A stretch of 64,000 nt of DNA from Salipiger sp. CCB-MM3 (GTDB taxonomy: Bacteria > Pseudomonadota > Alphaproteobacteria > Rhodobacterales > Rhodobacteraceae): positions 992,001 through 1,056,000 of the forward strand of contig NZ_CP014595.1 in NCBI RefSeq assembly GCF_001687105.1, given 5' to 3'. The notes under the pieces were generated by a model. That model saw only the letters and a program-made list of their open reading frames with translations, was not told the DNA's origin and made no database searches. The position numbers and the translations under genes are program-made. Positions within the stretch are counted from its first letter, which is position 1. The number at the start of each line of letters is the position of its first letter. Positions 20,586-29,900 of the stretch are shown here, in pieces.

Positions 20586-21209
20586 TCAGCGCGTCGCGGT
20601 CGCTCTCGTGACGTCATCAGCGATCAACTGAAGCTCTCCTTCCGGGCCGAAGCGCAGGTCGGACAGCGCGCCCATGAACGCCAGAAACGCATCCTCTTGC
20701 GCCATCACGCCGGGCTCGCAGGCCTTCCGCGTGGTGGCGAGCGGGCTGATTTCCAGCATGCCCTCTTCCGTCGCCCAAGTGCCGGTGAACGTGTTGCACC
20801 CGGCGCTGCCGCTCAGGGTGCCATCCTCGCCAAAGCTGATCTCGGGCGCCGGATCGGTGACCGGCGCGCCATCAAGCGTGGCCAAGGTCCATGGGGTGCC
20901 GGTCACCTCGGATGTCGTGGCGACCGTGCAATTGCTCAGGTCCTGCCCGGCGATGCGCATCATCGCGTCCTCGCCCTTGGTCCAGACGAAGGTTTCCGGG
21001 TCGTCGATCGACTCCAGCTTCACGCCAGAGGCCGCCTGCACCCGCGCCATGGGCATTTCCGCGCCACTATAGTGCAGCGTGCCGCTTTCGCCCTGCAGGG
21101 TCAGCGACGCCGCCCCTTCGTCGCAGGAAAGCTCCACATGCACCGGAAGTTCCTGTGCCGCCAGCGGCCCCGCCACAAGGCACAGCGCCATGATCGTCAA
21201 ACCTCGCAT
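20586..21209 (-). CDS. Secreted MliC-like plus META domain protein
   Basis: 207 residues. After a signal peptide (MRGLTIMALCLVAGPLAAQ) the first half looks like a MliC-type lysozyme inhibitor domain: VELSCDEGAASLTL, GTLHYSGAEMPMAR, ETFVWTKGEDAMMRIAGQD and NC near residue 93. The second half is a META/HslJ-like domain: TPWTLATLDGAPV, GSAGCNTFTGTW and LATTRKACEPGVMAQEDAFL. Both folds are found in periplasmic stress proteins. The ATG at 21209 has AGGAGG upstream. It lies downstream of putR and may be independent of it. Confidence 0.82.
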   Translation of the reverse strand: MRGLTIMALCLVAGPLAAQELPVHVELSCDEGAASLTLQGESGTLHYSGAEMPMARVQAASGVKLESIDDPETFVWTKGEDAMMRIAGQDLSNCTVATTSEVTGTPWTLATLDGAPVTDPAPEISFGEDGTLSGSAGCNTFTGTWATEEGMLEISPLATTRKACEPGVMAQEDAFLAFMGALSDLRFGPEGELQLIADDVTRATATR

Positions 21210-21242
21210 CGGACGTCCTCCTTTGCCGCTATGGGCCGCCGC

Positions 21243-21737
21243 TCAGCCAGAGATTTCGGCCAGCCCGTCTTCTTTGACCGCCTGCATCGCAACATAGGTC
21301 GATGTGGTCGAGACATGCGGCAGGGTCGAAAGCTTTTCGGCCAGAACCCGCCGGTAGCTGCGCATATCCGAGGTGCGGACCTTGAGAAGATAGTCAAAAT
21401 TTCCTGCAATCAGATGGACCTGCTCGATCTCGGGAATCGCCGCCACCGCCGCGTTGAAGGCGTCGAGAGAGCTTTCGCGCGTGTCGGACATGCGCACTTC
21501 GACGAAGGCCACATGGTCGAGCCCAAGTTGGATCGGGTCGAGAATGGCGCGATAACCACGGATCACGCCAAGGTCCTCAAGCCGCCGGAGACGCGCCTGC
21601 GTCGGGCTTTTCGACAGCCCGATGCGCCGCGCCAGTTCGGTGATCGACAGCCGCCCCTCCTCGGCCAGCGTGGTGAGAATCGCCCGGTCGAACCTATCGA
21701 ATTCGTCCGTGACGTTTTGCATCGTGACTTCCATCAT
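21243..21737 (-). CDS. putR: Lrp/AsnC-family regulator, likely PutR
   Basis: 164 residues from the ATG at 21737, or 159 from the ATG at 21722, which has GGAAG at better spacing. An N-terminal helix-turn-helix (DRAILTTLAEEGRLSITELA, IGLSKSPTQARLRRLEDLGV) is followed by the RAM domain (FVEVRMSDT..., VHLIAGNFDYLLKVRTSDM). It is divergent from putA, the arrangement seen for PutR, the proline-responsive activator of putA in alphaproteobacteria. The specific name rests on that position. Confidence 0.88.
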   Translation of the reverse strand: MMEVTMQNVTDEFDRFDRAILTTLAEEGRLSITELARRIGLSKSPTQARLRRLEDLGVIRGYRAILDPIQLGLDHVAFVEVRMSDTRESSLDAFNAAVAAIPEIEQVHLIAGNFDYLLKVRTSDMRSYRRVLAEKLSTLPHVSTTSTYVAMQAVKEDGLAEISG

Positions 21738-21758
21738 TTTCGGATCACTCGCCCCCTA

Positions 21759-21781
21759 GAAATACCCTTTTAAGGAAATTC
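21759..21781. promoter_or_regulatory. Partial palindrome in the putR-putA intergenic region
   Basis: An AT-rich imperfect inverted repeat (GAAAT.CC.TTTT.AGGAAATTC) lies between the divergent genes, where an Lrp-type regulator would bind. It is a candidate operator only; the symmetry is partial. Confidence 0.3.
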
Positions 21782-21827
21782 GACTGCCAGACCTGCTGTA
21801 TCTTAGAGCAAACGCCCGGAGAGAACC

Positions 21828-24800
21828 ATGCCCTACGACACCCTGCACGACCTGCGCGCCGAAATGGATGCCGCCACCTATGCCGATGAGGCTCTGACCA
21901 TTGCCCGCCTGCGCGAGCTTGCCGCGCTGAGCGAGGCCGACCGCGCCAAGATCGGCGCCCGCGGCGCAGACCTCGTGCGCGCCATCCGTGGCAGCGCCAA
22001 GCCGGGACTGATGGAGGTCTTCCTCGCCGAATACGGTCTCTCGACCGACGAGGGCATCGCGCTGATGTGCCTTGCCGAGGCGCTGCTGCGTGTGCCCGAT
22101 GCCGAGACTATCGACGCGCTGATCGAGGATAAGATCGCGCCCTCGGACTGGGGCAAGCACATGGGCCGGTCGACCTCTCCGCTGGTCAATGCCTCGACCT
22201 GGGCGCTGCTGCTCACCGGCAAGGTGCTCGATCCGAACCAGCGCCCCGGCCCCGTCGGCCACCTGCGCTCGGCCATGCGCCGTCTGGGCGAGCCGGTGAT
22301 CCGCAAGGCCGTGGGCCGCGCGATGAAGGAAATGGGCGCGCAATTCGTGCTGGGCGAGACCATCCAGAGCGCGATGAAGCGTGGGTCGCAGCAGGAGGCC
22401 AAGGGCTACACCTACAGCTACGACATGCTGGGCGAAGCCGCGCGCACCGAGCCCGACGCGCTGCGCTATTTCACCGCCTATGCCGACGCGATCCGCGCCA
22501 TCGGCAAAGCCGCCAAAAAGGACGATCTGCGCGACAACCCCGGCATCTCGGTCAAGCTCTCGGCGCTCTACCCGCGCTATGAAGAGGCCAAGCATGCCGA
22601 CGTGATGCGCGTGCTGGTGCCGCGTCTGGTGGAACTGTGCGAAATGGCCGCCCAGTCGAAGATCGGCCTCAACATCGACGCCGAAGAGGCTGACCGCCTC
22701 GCCATCTCGCTCGACGTGATCGAGGCGGCGCTGGCCGCGCGCAGCCTCGACGGTTGGGACGGTTTTGGCGTGGTGGTGCAGGCCTACGGCAAGCGCGCCA
22801 GCCAGACGCTCGACTGGCTCTATGCCACCGCCCAGCGGCTCGACCGCAAGATCATGGTCCGCCTCGTGAAAGGCGCCTATTGGGACATGGAAATCAAGCG
22901 CGCGCAGGTCATGGGCCTGACCGATTTCCCGGTGTTCACCGCCAAGCACAACACCGACATTTCCTACATCGCCAACGCCCGCAAGCTGCTGGGCATGACC
23001 GACCGCATTTACCCGCAATTCGCCGGACACAACGCCCACACGGTGGCGGCGATTCTGCACATGGCTGGCGATGACCGCGACAGCTTTGAATTCCAGCGTC
23101 TGCACGGCATGGGCGAGCGGCTGCACGAGATCGTCCACGACAAGGAAAAGACCCGCTGCCGCATCTACGCGCCCGTCGGCGCGCACCGCGACCTGCTGGC
23201 CTATCTCGTCCGCCGTCTGCTGGAGAATGGCGCCAACAGTTCCTTCGTGAACCAGATCGTCGATGAAAGCGTCGCGCCCGAGACCGTGGCCGCCGATCCT
23301 TTCGCCGCCAAGGATGATCGCACGCTCGCCCGCGGCCCCGAGCTGTTCCAGCCCGAGCGCGCCAACTCCGAAGGCTTCGATCTCACCGACCGACCCACCA
23401 TCGCCCGTATCGAGGCGGCGCGCGCGCCTTTCGCAGGCCATGTCTGGCAGGCCGGCCCGCTGCTCGCCTGTGACGCGCCCGTGGGCGCCACCGAGGACGT
23501 GGTAAACCCCGCCACCCTGCAAAAGACCGGCGAGATCACATGGGCCACCCCCGAGACCGTCGCCGCCGCTGCGACCGCCGCGCAGCCGTGGAGCGCCTCG
23601 CCCGCCGAGCGCGCTGCGGTGCTGAACAAGGCCGCCGATCTCTATGAGGCCAACTTCGGCGAGTTCTTCGCCGTGCTCGCCCGCGAGGCTGGCAAGACCC
23701 AGCTTGATGCGGTCGCCGAACTGCGCGAGGCGGTGGACTTCCTGCGCTATTACGCGGCCCGCACCGAAGGCGCTGCGCCGCAGGGCGTGTTTGCCTGCAT
23801 CAGCCCGTGGAACTTCCCGCTGGCGATCTTCACCGGCCAGCTCAGCGCCGCGCTTGCGGCGGGCAACGCCGTGCTTGCCAAACCCGCCGAGCAGACGCTG
23901 CTCATCGCCTATCGCGCCATCCAGCTTCTGCACGAGGCCGGGGTGCCGAAAACCGCGCTGCAACTGCTGCCCGGTGCCGGAGACGTGGGCGCGGCGCTCA
24001 CCTCGAACCCGGCGGTGAACGGCGTCGCCTTCACCGGCTCCACCGAGACCGCGCAGATCATCCATAAGTCCATCGCCAAACATCTCGCCCCCGGCACGCC
24101 CTTCATCGCCGAGACCGGCGGGCTCAACGCGATGATCGTCGACAGCACCGCCCTGCCCGAGCAGGCCGTGCAGGCGATCGTCGAGTCGGCCTTCCAGTCG
24201 GCGGGCCAGCGCTGCTCGGCGCTGCGCTGCCTCTACGTGCAGGAAGACATCGCGCCGCATTTCATCGAAATGCTGAAGGGCGCCATGGATGCGCTCAACC
24301 CGGCAGACCCGTGGCACCTCTCGACCGACCTCGGCCCGGTGATCGACGCCGAGGCGCAGGACGGCATCGACGCCCATGTGCAGGCAGCCCGGGCGGATGG
24401 TCGCCTGATCAAACAGATCAGCGTGCCCGGAACCGGGTATTTCGTGCCGCCGACGCTCATCAAGGTAAAGGGCATCGACGATCTGGAGCGTGAGATTTTC
24501 GGCCCGGTGCTGCATGTCGCCACCTTCCGCTCGGAAGAGCTCGACAAGGTGATCGACGCGATCAACGCGCGTGGCTACGGCCTCACCTTCGGGCTGCAGA
24601 CGCGGATCGACGACCGGGTGCAGCACGTCACCGAGCGCGTGCACGCGGGCAATATCTACGTCAACCGCAACCAGATCGGCGCCATCGTCGGCAGCCAGCC
24701 CTTCGGCGGCGAGGGGCTCTCGGGCACCGGGCCGAAGGCGGGCGGGCCGCTCTATGTCGACCGCTTCCGCGCGCATCCCGCGCCCATGGCGGGCGGCACT

Positions 24801-25256
24801 TGGAGCACTGATGAGGTTGCCGCCCGGCTGGAGGAGGCGCTGAAGACCGCTGGCTGCGCCCCCCAGCCCGAGCGCCGCGACCTGCCCGGCCCGACCGGTG
24901 AGGCGAACCAGTACATGACGCTGGCGCGCGAGCCGGTGCTCTGCATGGGCCCCGGTCAGGAGGCCGCCGAGGCGCAGGCCGACGCGATCCGCGCGCTTGG
25001 CGGCGTGGCGATCACCGCGCACGGCAAGGTCGCCCCCGAAACGCTGGCCACGCTGAGCGGCATCTCTGCGGCGCTCTGGTGGGGCGATGCCGGTGCGGCC
25101 AGCGCCTACCGGCAGGCGCTGGCCGGACGCGAGGGCCCGATCCTGACACTGATCACCGGCGCCCCCGACAAGGGCCACGCCCGCGCCGAGCGTCACGTCT
25201 GCATCGACACCACCGCCTCGGGAGGCAACGCCGCGCTGCTCGGCGGCAATATGTAA
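21828..25256 (+). CDS. putA: Bifunctional proline dehydrogenase / delta-1-pyrroline-5-carboxylate dehydrogenase
   Basis: 1142 residues. The N-terminal half is the FAD-dependent proline dehydrogenase barrel ([51 protein letters not shown]). The C-terminal half is an aldehyde dehydrogenase domain with [17 protein letters not shown], general base Glu762 in AETGG and nucleophile Cys796 in [11 protein letters not shown], followed by a trailing C-terminal domain. It oxidises proline to glutamate on the inner membrane side. There is no N-terminal ribbon-helix-helix domain, so it does not regulate itself like E. coli PutA; the divergent Lrp-type gene probably does so. GGAGAG precedes the ATG. Confidence 0.97.
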   Translation: MPYDTLHDLRAEMDAATYADEALTIARLRELAALSEADRAKIGARGADLVRAIRGSAKPGLMEVFLAEYGLSTDEGIALMCLAEALLRVPDAETIDALIEDKIAPSDWGKHMGRSTSPLVNASTWALLLTGKVLDPNQRPGPVGHLRSAMRRLGEPVIRKAVGRAMKEMGAQFVLGETIQSAMKRGSQQEAKGYTYSYDMLGEAARTEPDALRYFTAYADAIRAIGKAAKKDDLRDNPGISVKLSALYPRYEEAKHADVMRVLVPRLVELCEMAAQSKIGLNIDAEEADRLAISLDVIEAALAARSLDGWDGFGVVVQAYGKRASQTLDWLYATAQRLDRKIMVRLVKGAYWDMEIKRAQVMGLTDFPVFTAKHNTDISYIANARKLLGMTDRIYPQFAGHNAHTVAAILHMAGDDRDSFEFQRLHGMGERLHEIVHDKEKTRCRIYAPVGAHRDLLAYLVRRLLENGANSSFVNQIVDESVAPETVAADPFAAKDDRTLARGPELFQPERANSEGFDLTDRPTIARIEAARAPFAGHVWQAGPLLACDAPVGATEDVVNPATLQKTGEITWATPETVAAAATAAQPWSASPAERAAVLNKAADLYEANFGEFFAVLAREAGKTQLDAVAELREAVDFLRYYAARTEGAAPQGVFACISPWNFPLAIFTGQLSAALAAGNAVLAKPAEQTLLIAYRAIQLLHEAGVPKTALQLLPGAGDVGAALTSNPAVNGVAFTGSTETAQIIHKSIAKHLAPGTPFIAETGGLNAMIVDSTALPEQAVQAIVESAFQSAGQRCSALRCLYVQEDIAPHFIEMLKGAMDALNPADPWHLSTDLGPVIDAEAQDGIDAHVQAARADGRLIKQISVPGTGYFVPPTLIKVKGIDDLEREIFGPVLHVATFRSEELDKVIDAINARGYGLTFGLQTRIDDRVQHVTERVHAGNIYVNRNQIGAIVGSQPFGGEGLSGTGPKAGGPLYVDRFRAHPAPMAGGTWSTDEVAARLEEALKTAGCAPQPERRDLPGPTGEANQYMTLAREPVLCMGPGQEAAEAQADAIRALGGVAITAHGKVAPETLATLSGISAALWWGDAGAASAYRQALAGREGPILTLITGAPDKGHARAERHVCIDTTASGGNAALLGGNM

Positions 25257-25263
25257 AAGCAAC

Positions 25264-25289
25264 GGGCCGCCCTTCGGGGCGGCCCTTTT
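25264..25289 (+). terminator. Intrinsic terminator of putA
   Basis: A 9-bp stem (gggccgccc / gggcggccc) with a TTCG loop, followed by TTTTC, 8 bases after the stop. Confidence 0.9.
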
Positions 25290-25370
25290 CCTGCGCACCG
25301 CGGTGCCAGCGACGATCCGCCCTCGAGATCCGCCCTTGACGCCGCCCGCCGCCGCGTCACTCTTTGCGCG

Positions 25371-26153
25371 ATGTTTCCGATCCGCGATCACAACCCCTCG
25401 GGCCGCACGCCCTATGTCACCTACGGGCTGATCCTCGCCAATGTGGCGATCTTTCTCAGCTATTGGGGGCTCTTCGGCGATCCACGCGCGCTCAACGCCT
25501 TCTTCGACCGCTGGGCGCTGTTCCCGGCGCATATTGCCGAAGGCTATGGCTACAGCGGCATCCTGACCTCGATGTTCCTGCATGGCGGGCTGATGCACCT
25601 GCTGGGCAACATGCTGTTCCTGTTCATCTTCGGCGACAATATCGAGGACGCGCTGGGGCATGTGCGCTATCTGCTCTTCTATCTCGCCGCGGGCGTCGCG
25701 GCGGCGCTGCTGCAATTCGTCGCCGATCCGACCTCGACCGTGCCCACCGTCGGCGCCTCGGGCGCCATCGCCGGGGTGATGGGCGCCTATCTGCTGATGT
25801 TCCCCAAGGCGCGGGTCGATATCCTCATCATCCTGATCATCATCTTCAAGGTGCTGCCCGTGCCCGCGTGGCTGCTACTGGCGGTGTGGTTCGGCATGCA
25901 GATCTTCAGCGGCATCGGCAGCGCCGGGGCCGAGGGCGGCGTCGCCTATTGGGCGCATGTGGGCGGTTTCCTCGCGGGTATCGCGATGATCGCGCCGGTC
26001 TGGCTGGCGCGCGGCGGCCCGGCCTTCTGGAGCCGCACCCACGGCACCCCTCCCCACCCCGAGGCACGCTATGTTATGAGCCGGACGCATGTCCCGCGCG
26101 CCGGGCGCCGGAACAATGGAAGCGGAAGGAAGGGTCCATGGTCACGTCACTGA
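25371..26153 (+). CDS. Rhomboid-family intramembrane serine protease
   Basis: 260 residues with about six membrane helices. The catalytic Ser130 lies in VGASGAIAGVMGAYLLMFP and the catalytic His196 in YWAHVGGFLAGIA. The HGG motif in FLHGGLMHLLGNMLFL and the Asn in LGNM are also conserved. It cleaves transmembrane substrates in the inner membrane. The C-terminal tail is basic and overlaps the next gene by 16 bases, so both are probably on one transcript. Confidence 0.93.
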   Translation: MFPIRDHNPSGRTPYVTYGLILANVAIFLSYWGLFGDPRALNAFFDRWALFPAHIAEGYGYSGILTSMFLHGGLMHLLGNMLFLFIFGDNIEDALGHVRYLLFYLAAGVAAALLQFVADPTSTVPTVGASGAIAGVMGAYLLMFPKARVDILIILIIIFKVLPVPAWLLLAVWFGMQIFSGIGSAGAEGGVAYWAHVGGFLAGIAMIAPVWLARGGPAFWSRTHGTPPHPEARYVMSRTHVPRAGRRNNGSGRKGPWSRH

Positions 26154-26533
26154 ACGATCCCGCATTCAAAGACGGCCCCGTTAGGGTCACCTGCCACTGC
26201 GGCGCCTGCGAGCTGTCGGTGACGCTGGTCGATGGGCTGAGCACCGCCCGCCGCTGCGACTGCTCCTTCTGCCGCCGCCGCGGCGCGCCCGCAGTCTCGG
26301 CGCCGCTTGATGGCGTGACGGTGGTGAAAGGCGCGGACCGGCTGACGCTCTACCAATTTGGCACCAACACCGCGCAACACTATTTCTGCTCGGTCTGCGG
26401 CATCTACATGTACCACCGCCGCCGCTCGAACCCCAATGAGTATGGCGTCAATATGGGCGCAATCGACGGCGTGAACCCGTCGCAATACGAGATCCCCTGG
26501 ACCGATGGGGTCAACCATCCGTCCGACCGCTGA
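26138..26533 (+). CDS. GFA-family (glutathione-dependent formaldehyde-activating enzyme-like) zinc protein
   Basis: 131 residues. The three cysteine pairs of the GFA/CENP-V zinc fold are visible: VTCHCGACELSV, RRCDCSFCRRRG and YFCSVCGIYMYH. Substrate is unknown; most members are not shown to act on formaldehyde. The ATG at 26138 has GGAAGGAAGGG in front and lies inside the end of the rhomboid gene, in a different frame. Confidence 0.88.
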   Translation: MVTSLNDPAFKDGPVRVTCHCGACELSVTLVDGLSTARRCDCSFCRRRGAPAVSAPLDGVTVVKGADRLTLYQFGTNTAQHYFCSVCGIYMYHRRRSNPNEYGVNMGAIDGVNPSQYEIPWTDGVNHPSDR

Positions 26534-26552
26534 GCGGGCGGCAGGTGCCGGA

Positions 26553-26590
26553 CCGCCTCCGGCGGGCGTATTTGGAAAGAGAAGAAGCGC
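26553..26590. repeat. Palindromic intergenic element, short copy C
   Basis: A short inverted repeat (ccgcc-tcc-ggcgg) is followed by GGGCGTATTTGGAAAGAGAAGAAG. The last part matches the tail of the element at 12561-12625 read on the other strand. It lacks the GGGGGCGCTGCCCCC arm. Confidence 0.45.
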
Positions 26591-26593
26591 AAA

Positions 26594-26624
26594 GAAAAAG
26601 GGAAGCCGTGCGGCTCCCCTTTCA
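26594..26624 (-). terminator. Terminator of the inositol monophosphatase gene, possibly bidirectional
   Basis: A 10-bp stem with one mismatch (aagggaagcc / ggctcccctt) and GTGC loop. On the minus strand it is followed by TTTCTTTG. On the plus strand it is followed by TCATT and could also stop the rhomboid/GFA transcript. Confidence 0.8.
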
Positions 26625-26651
26625 TTGTTCCGATAAATACGCGGCGCGGCG

Positions 26652-27443
26652 TCAGATTTCGCGGATCACCTTGGCAAAGGGATCGAAGATGTTGTTGCTG
26701 GCGCAGAGGATCGAACCGGTTTCCATCGGGTCCTGATCTTCGCGCACGCCCTCGACCATCGCCCCGGCTTCGAGCGCAATGAGCGAGCCCGCGGCGATGT
26801 CCCAGATGTTCAGCTCACGCTCCCAGTAGCCGTCGTAGCGGCCCGCGGCCACATAGGCCAGATCGAGCGCCGCCGAGCCCCAGCGCCGCACACCGGCGCA
26901 TTCCGGCATCAGGCGGGCAAAGTCCTTCAGCGTGGCGGGAAGGGTCTTTTTGGCGGCAAAGGGCACGCCGGTGGCGAAGATCGCCTCGATCATCCGGTGA
27001 CGGCCCGAGACGCGCAGGCGGCGCGAGTCGTTGAGCCATGCGCCAGCGCCCTTCTCGGCGTAGAACATCTCGTCCTTGGCCGGGTCAAAGACCACACCCG
27101 CGACGATCTTGCCCTTGTGCTCGAGCGCGATGGAGATCGCCCAATGCGGCAGCCCGTGCAGGAAGTTGGTGGTGCCATCCAGCGGATCGACGATCCAGCG
27201 CCGGGTCGGATCCTCGCCGTCTTGACCGCCGCCCTCTTCACCCAGCCAGCCGTAGGTCGGGCGCGCGCCCAGAAGCTCTTCTTTGAGAATCTTCTCGGCG
27301 GCGATATCGGCGCGGGACACGAAATCGCCCGCCCCTTTCATCGAGACCTGAAGGTTTTCGACCTCGCGAAAGTCCTTGACCAGCGAGCGGCCCGCCTTGC
27401 GCGCGGCCTTGATCATGATGTTGAGGTTGGCACTGCCCTGCAT
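26652..27443 (-). CDS. suhB: Inositol-1-monophosphatase family protein
   Basis: 263 residues. The metal-binding motifs are WIVDPLDGTTNFLHGLPHW and ELNIWDIAAGSLIALEAGA; a GEEGG motif near residue 70 supplies another metal ligand. The enzyme removes phosphate from inositol monophosphate, and SuhB also acts as an rRNA antitermination factor in enterobacteria. The ATG at 27443 is preferred, with homologues starting MQGSANLN. It lies upstream of a good terminator. Confidence 0.93.
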   Translation of the reverse strand: MQGSANLNIMIKAARKAGRSLVKDFREVENLQVSMKGAGDFVSRADIAAEKILKEELLGARPTYGWLGEEGGGQDGEDPTRRWIVDPLDGTTNFLHGLPHWAISIALEHKGKIVAGVVFDPAKDEMFYAEKGAGAWLNDSRRLRVSGRHRMIEAIFATGVPFAAKKTLPATLKDFARLMPECAGVRRWGSAALDLAYVAAGRYDGYWERELNIWDIAAGSLIALEAGAMVEGVREDQDPMETGSILCASNNIFDPFAKVIREI

Positions 27444-27558
27444 GGCGATGGTTCCCGGAATTGGTTCAAGCCGCGCGTATACGCGGCTCGCCGGAAAAAG
27501 CCAAGCCACTAAGGGCCCCTTCAGAGTCCCTATCTGCGGCCCTCCCCGGTGCCGCCCG

Positions 27559-27897
27559 TTATTGGTAGGCGACGCCCTTCTCGCCGACCGGCGCATAGGC
27601 GCGCGGCAGGGGCACCGCAGCGGCGCGCGGCGCCACATAGTTGGCCGGGTTGTAATAGGTGCCACCGGTGGGCACGTCGCACCAGATCTGCCCGCCCGCA
27701 ATCACCGGCTGCTTGCCTTGGGTGCACATATTGGGGCCGGGATAGGCTTGAATGAGCGGCTGGTCGCTGCCGCCGACGGCAAAGCCCGCCTGACCGGGAA
27801 GATACATATCGCCCGGATAGCCCTGGCTGCCGGCCATAACCGTGCCCGCCGAAATCGTCACCGCCGCCAGCGCGGCACAAAGCTCGAGAACTCGCAT
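27559..27897 (-). CDS. Secreted protein of unknown function
   Basis: 112 residues. A signal peptide (MRVLELCAALAAVTISAGTVMA) precedes a mature part rich in Gly, Pro and Tyr (GYPGDMYLPGQAGFAVGG, AYPGPNMCTQGKQPVIAGGQ), with two cysteines. I do not recognise the family. TGAGGAA precedes the ATG at 27897; four codons upstream there is an in-frame GTG that overlaps this ribosome site and is less likely. It is a single gene upstream of suhB. Confidence 0.65.
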   Translation of the reverse strand: MRVLELCAALAAVTISAGTVMAGSQGYPGDMYLPGQAGFAVGGSDQPLIQAYPGPNMCTQGKQPVIAGGQIWCDVPTGGTYYNPANYVAPRAAAVPLPRAYAPVGEKGVAYQ

Positions 27898-28080
27898 CTT
27901 ATTCCTCACACACGGAAAATCCGGACTGCTTTAGGGTCAGGCTAGCATCGGCGGAGAGCAAGTCAAACTTTCGCCGCATTTTACCGAAGCACCCGCGCAT
28001 AGGGAAACAATCCGGTCAGAGCGCACTCGTTGGCACCGCTTTGCGGACATTCGAACAAAGCCAACGCACGCAAAAGGAAA

Positions 28081-28109
28081 CCGGCCGGCGCATCGCTGCA
28101 CCGGCCGGC
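28081..28109 (-). terminator. Terminator of the BCCT transporter gene
   Basis: A perfect ccggccgg / ccggccgg stem of 8 bp with a 12-nt loop, followed on the minus strand by TTTCCTTTTG, 22 bases after the transporter stop. Confidence 0.82.
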
Positions 28110-28130
28110 TCCCCATCGTGCCGCTTTGGA

Positions 28131-29798
28131 TCACTCCGCGGGCGGCAGCTCAACAGTGACCGAAGGCACCCCGTGGCGGGCGCGCAGCCCGTCGCGGTAG
28201 ATCGCCTTGAAGAGGCCAAAGCACATCAGCAGCATCACCACCGAGAAGGGCAGCGCGCCGATGACCATGGCGGTCTGGATCGCGGTCAGCCCGCCGACCA
28301 GCAGCAGCGCCCCGACGACGACGCCCAGCGTGACGCCCCAGAAAATGATGTGGGGCCGCGCCTTCGGACCTTCGTCGCCCGCTGCGTTGATCGTGTTGAC
28401 GATCAGCACCGCCGAGTCCGCCGAGGTGACGAGATAGGTCATCAGCAGGATCACGATGATCACCGCCATGCCCCAGCCCAGCACATCGCCGAGCATGATG
28501 CCGGTCATGGTGAAGATCTTGCCGCCATCGGTGGAGGCGAAGATCGCCCCATCGGCGAGGCCCGAAAGCTCCATGTCGATCGCCGTGCCGCCCGCGAAGG
28601 AGAACCAGACGAAGCACATGATCGACGGCACGATCATCGCGCCTAGCACGAACTCGCGGATGGTGCGGCCGCGCGAGATACGGGCGAGGAACAGACCTAC
28701 GAAGGGCGCGAAGGCCACCCACCATGCCCAGTAGAACACCGTCCAGGCGCCCTGCCAGCCCGAGAGCGCGTCACCGGTCTCGGTGCCATCGGGGCGGTAG
28801 ACGGTGAACAGCATCTTCGGCAGCGCGATGATGTAATCGACCATACCCATGAACAGCGCCTGCAGGCCGAACCATGTGGAGCCGAAGATCATCAGGAAGG
28901 CGAGCAGGAAGATCGACAGCGCCATGTTGAGGTTCGACAGCCACTTGATGCCCTTGCCCACGCCCGACAGCGCCGAGAGCGTCGAGGCCCCCATGATCAC
29001 CACCAGTGCCACGACGATGCCCGCCGGGGAGGCGTTGCCCTCTTCGGTCACCAGCCAGTCGCCGATGCCGATCTTGCTCATGCCCGCGACGAACTGCTCG
29101 ACGCCGAAGCCCAGCGTCTGCGCCACGCCGAGGATGGTGGCGATCACCGCCACGATGTCGACTAGGTGGCCGAGCGGGCCAGAGAGCGCCTTGCCGAAGA
29201 GCGGCGTCAGCGACGAGCGGATGGTCAGCGGCAACCCGCGACGATAGGTGAAATACCCCAGCGCCAGCCCGGCGATGGCATAGGAGGACCACGCCGAGAA
29301 GCCCCAATGCAGGTAGCTGTACTTATAGGCGTTCATGAAGTTGTTCATGCTCTCGCCGTCGGCCAGCCCCTGGATCACCTCGGGGTTGTTGCGGAAGTGG
29401 TAGATCGGCTCTGCCACCGCCCATGTCAGCATGCCGACGCCGATGCCCGCGCCGAACATCATCGAGAACCACGAGAAGTTGTCGAACTCCGGTGTCTCGT
29501 CGTCATGGCCCAGCTTCAGCTTGCCCGCCGCCGGCCAGGCCGCCAGCGCGAGGCAGACGATCACGAAGAAGGCCATCACGTAGATGTACCACGTGGCGAA
29601 GTTGGCGAGGATGAAGGTGTTGAGCCCGCCAAGCACGTTTCCGGCCTGATCGGGGAAGGCGACGGCCCAGAGCACCAGCCCGCCCACGGCGAGCTTGGAG
29701 GTCACGGTCACATCGAGCGAGAAGCCGTTGTAAAAGCCTTTGTCGGCGGTCTTGATCGGCAGATCTGAGAGGGGAGGTTCAATCTTTGCCATCGGCAT
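28131..29798 (-). CDS. BCCT-family choline/betaine/carnitine transporter
   Basis: 555 residues with twelve membrane helices. The family signatures are visible: MMFGAGIGVGMLTWAVAEP and YAIAGLALGYFTYRRGLPL, and the tryptophan-rich FYWAWWVAFAPFVGLFLARI that surrounds the substrate cage. GIGVGM, rather than the GMG(V/I)GL of sodium betaine carriers, suggests a proton-coupled choline-type carrier, but the substrate is inferred. It lies just downstream of choline-sulfatase, which supports uptake of choline or choline-O-sulfate. The ATG at 29798 has AGGGA upstream; another ATG two codons later is possible. Confidence 0.92.
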   Translation of the reverse strand: MPMAKIEPPLSDLPIKTADKGFYNGFSLDVTVTSKLAVGGLVLWAVAFPDQAGNVLGGLNTFILANFATWYIYVMAFFVIVCLALAAWPAAGKLKLGHDDETPEFDNFSWFSMMFGAGIGVGMLTWAVAEPIYHFRNNPEVIQGLADGESMNNFMNAYKYSYLHWGFSAWSSYAIAGLALGYFTYRRGLPLTIRSSLTPLFGKALSGPLGHLVDIVAVIATILGVAQTLGFGVEQFVAGMSKIGIGDWLVTEEGNASPAGIVVALVVIMGASTLSALSGVGKGIKWLSNLNMALSIFLLAFLMIFGSTWFGLQALFMGMVDYIIALPKMLFTVYRPDGTETGDALSGWQGAWTVFYWAWWVAFAPFVGLFLARISRGRTIREFVLGAMIVPSIMCFVWFSFAGGTAIDMELSGLADGAIFASTDGGKIFTMTGIMLGDVLGWGMAVIIVILLMTYLVTSADSAVLIVNTINAAGDEGPKARPHIIFWGVTLGVVVGALLLVGGLTAIQTAMVIGALPFSVVMLLMCFGLFKAIYRDGLRARHGVPSVTVELPPAE

Positions 29799-29900
29799 GT
29801 GTCCCTGTTGTGCGGGCTTTGATGTCTCCCGGTCGTGGCGCCCTTTGAACGTCCGGGTTGGGCGCGCGGGTGGGCCGCGCGCCAGTTCTGTCACTGCGGC

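Noticed and set aside
21756..25715. Open frame of about 1300 codons antisense to putA
   Set aside because: It mirrors the codon pattern of putA on the other strand in high-GC DNA; its translation is Arg/Gly/His/Ala-rich with no known domains.
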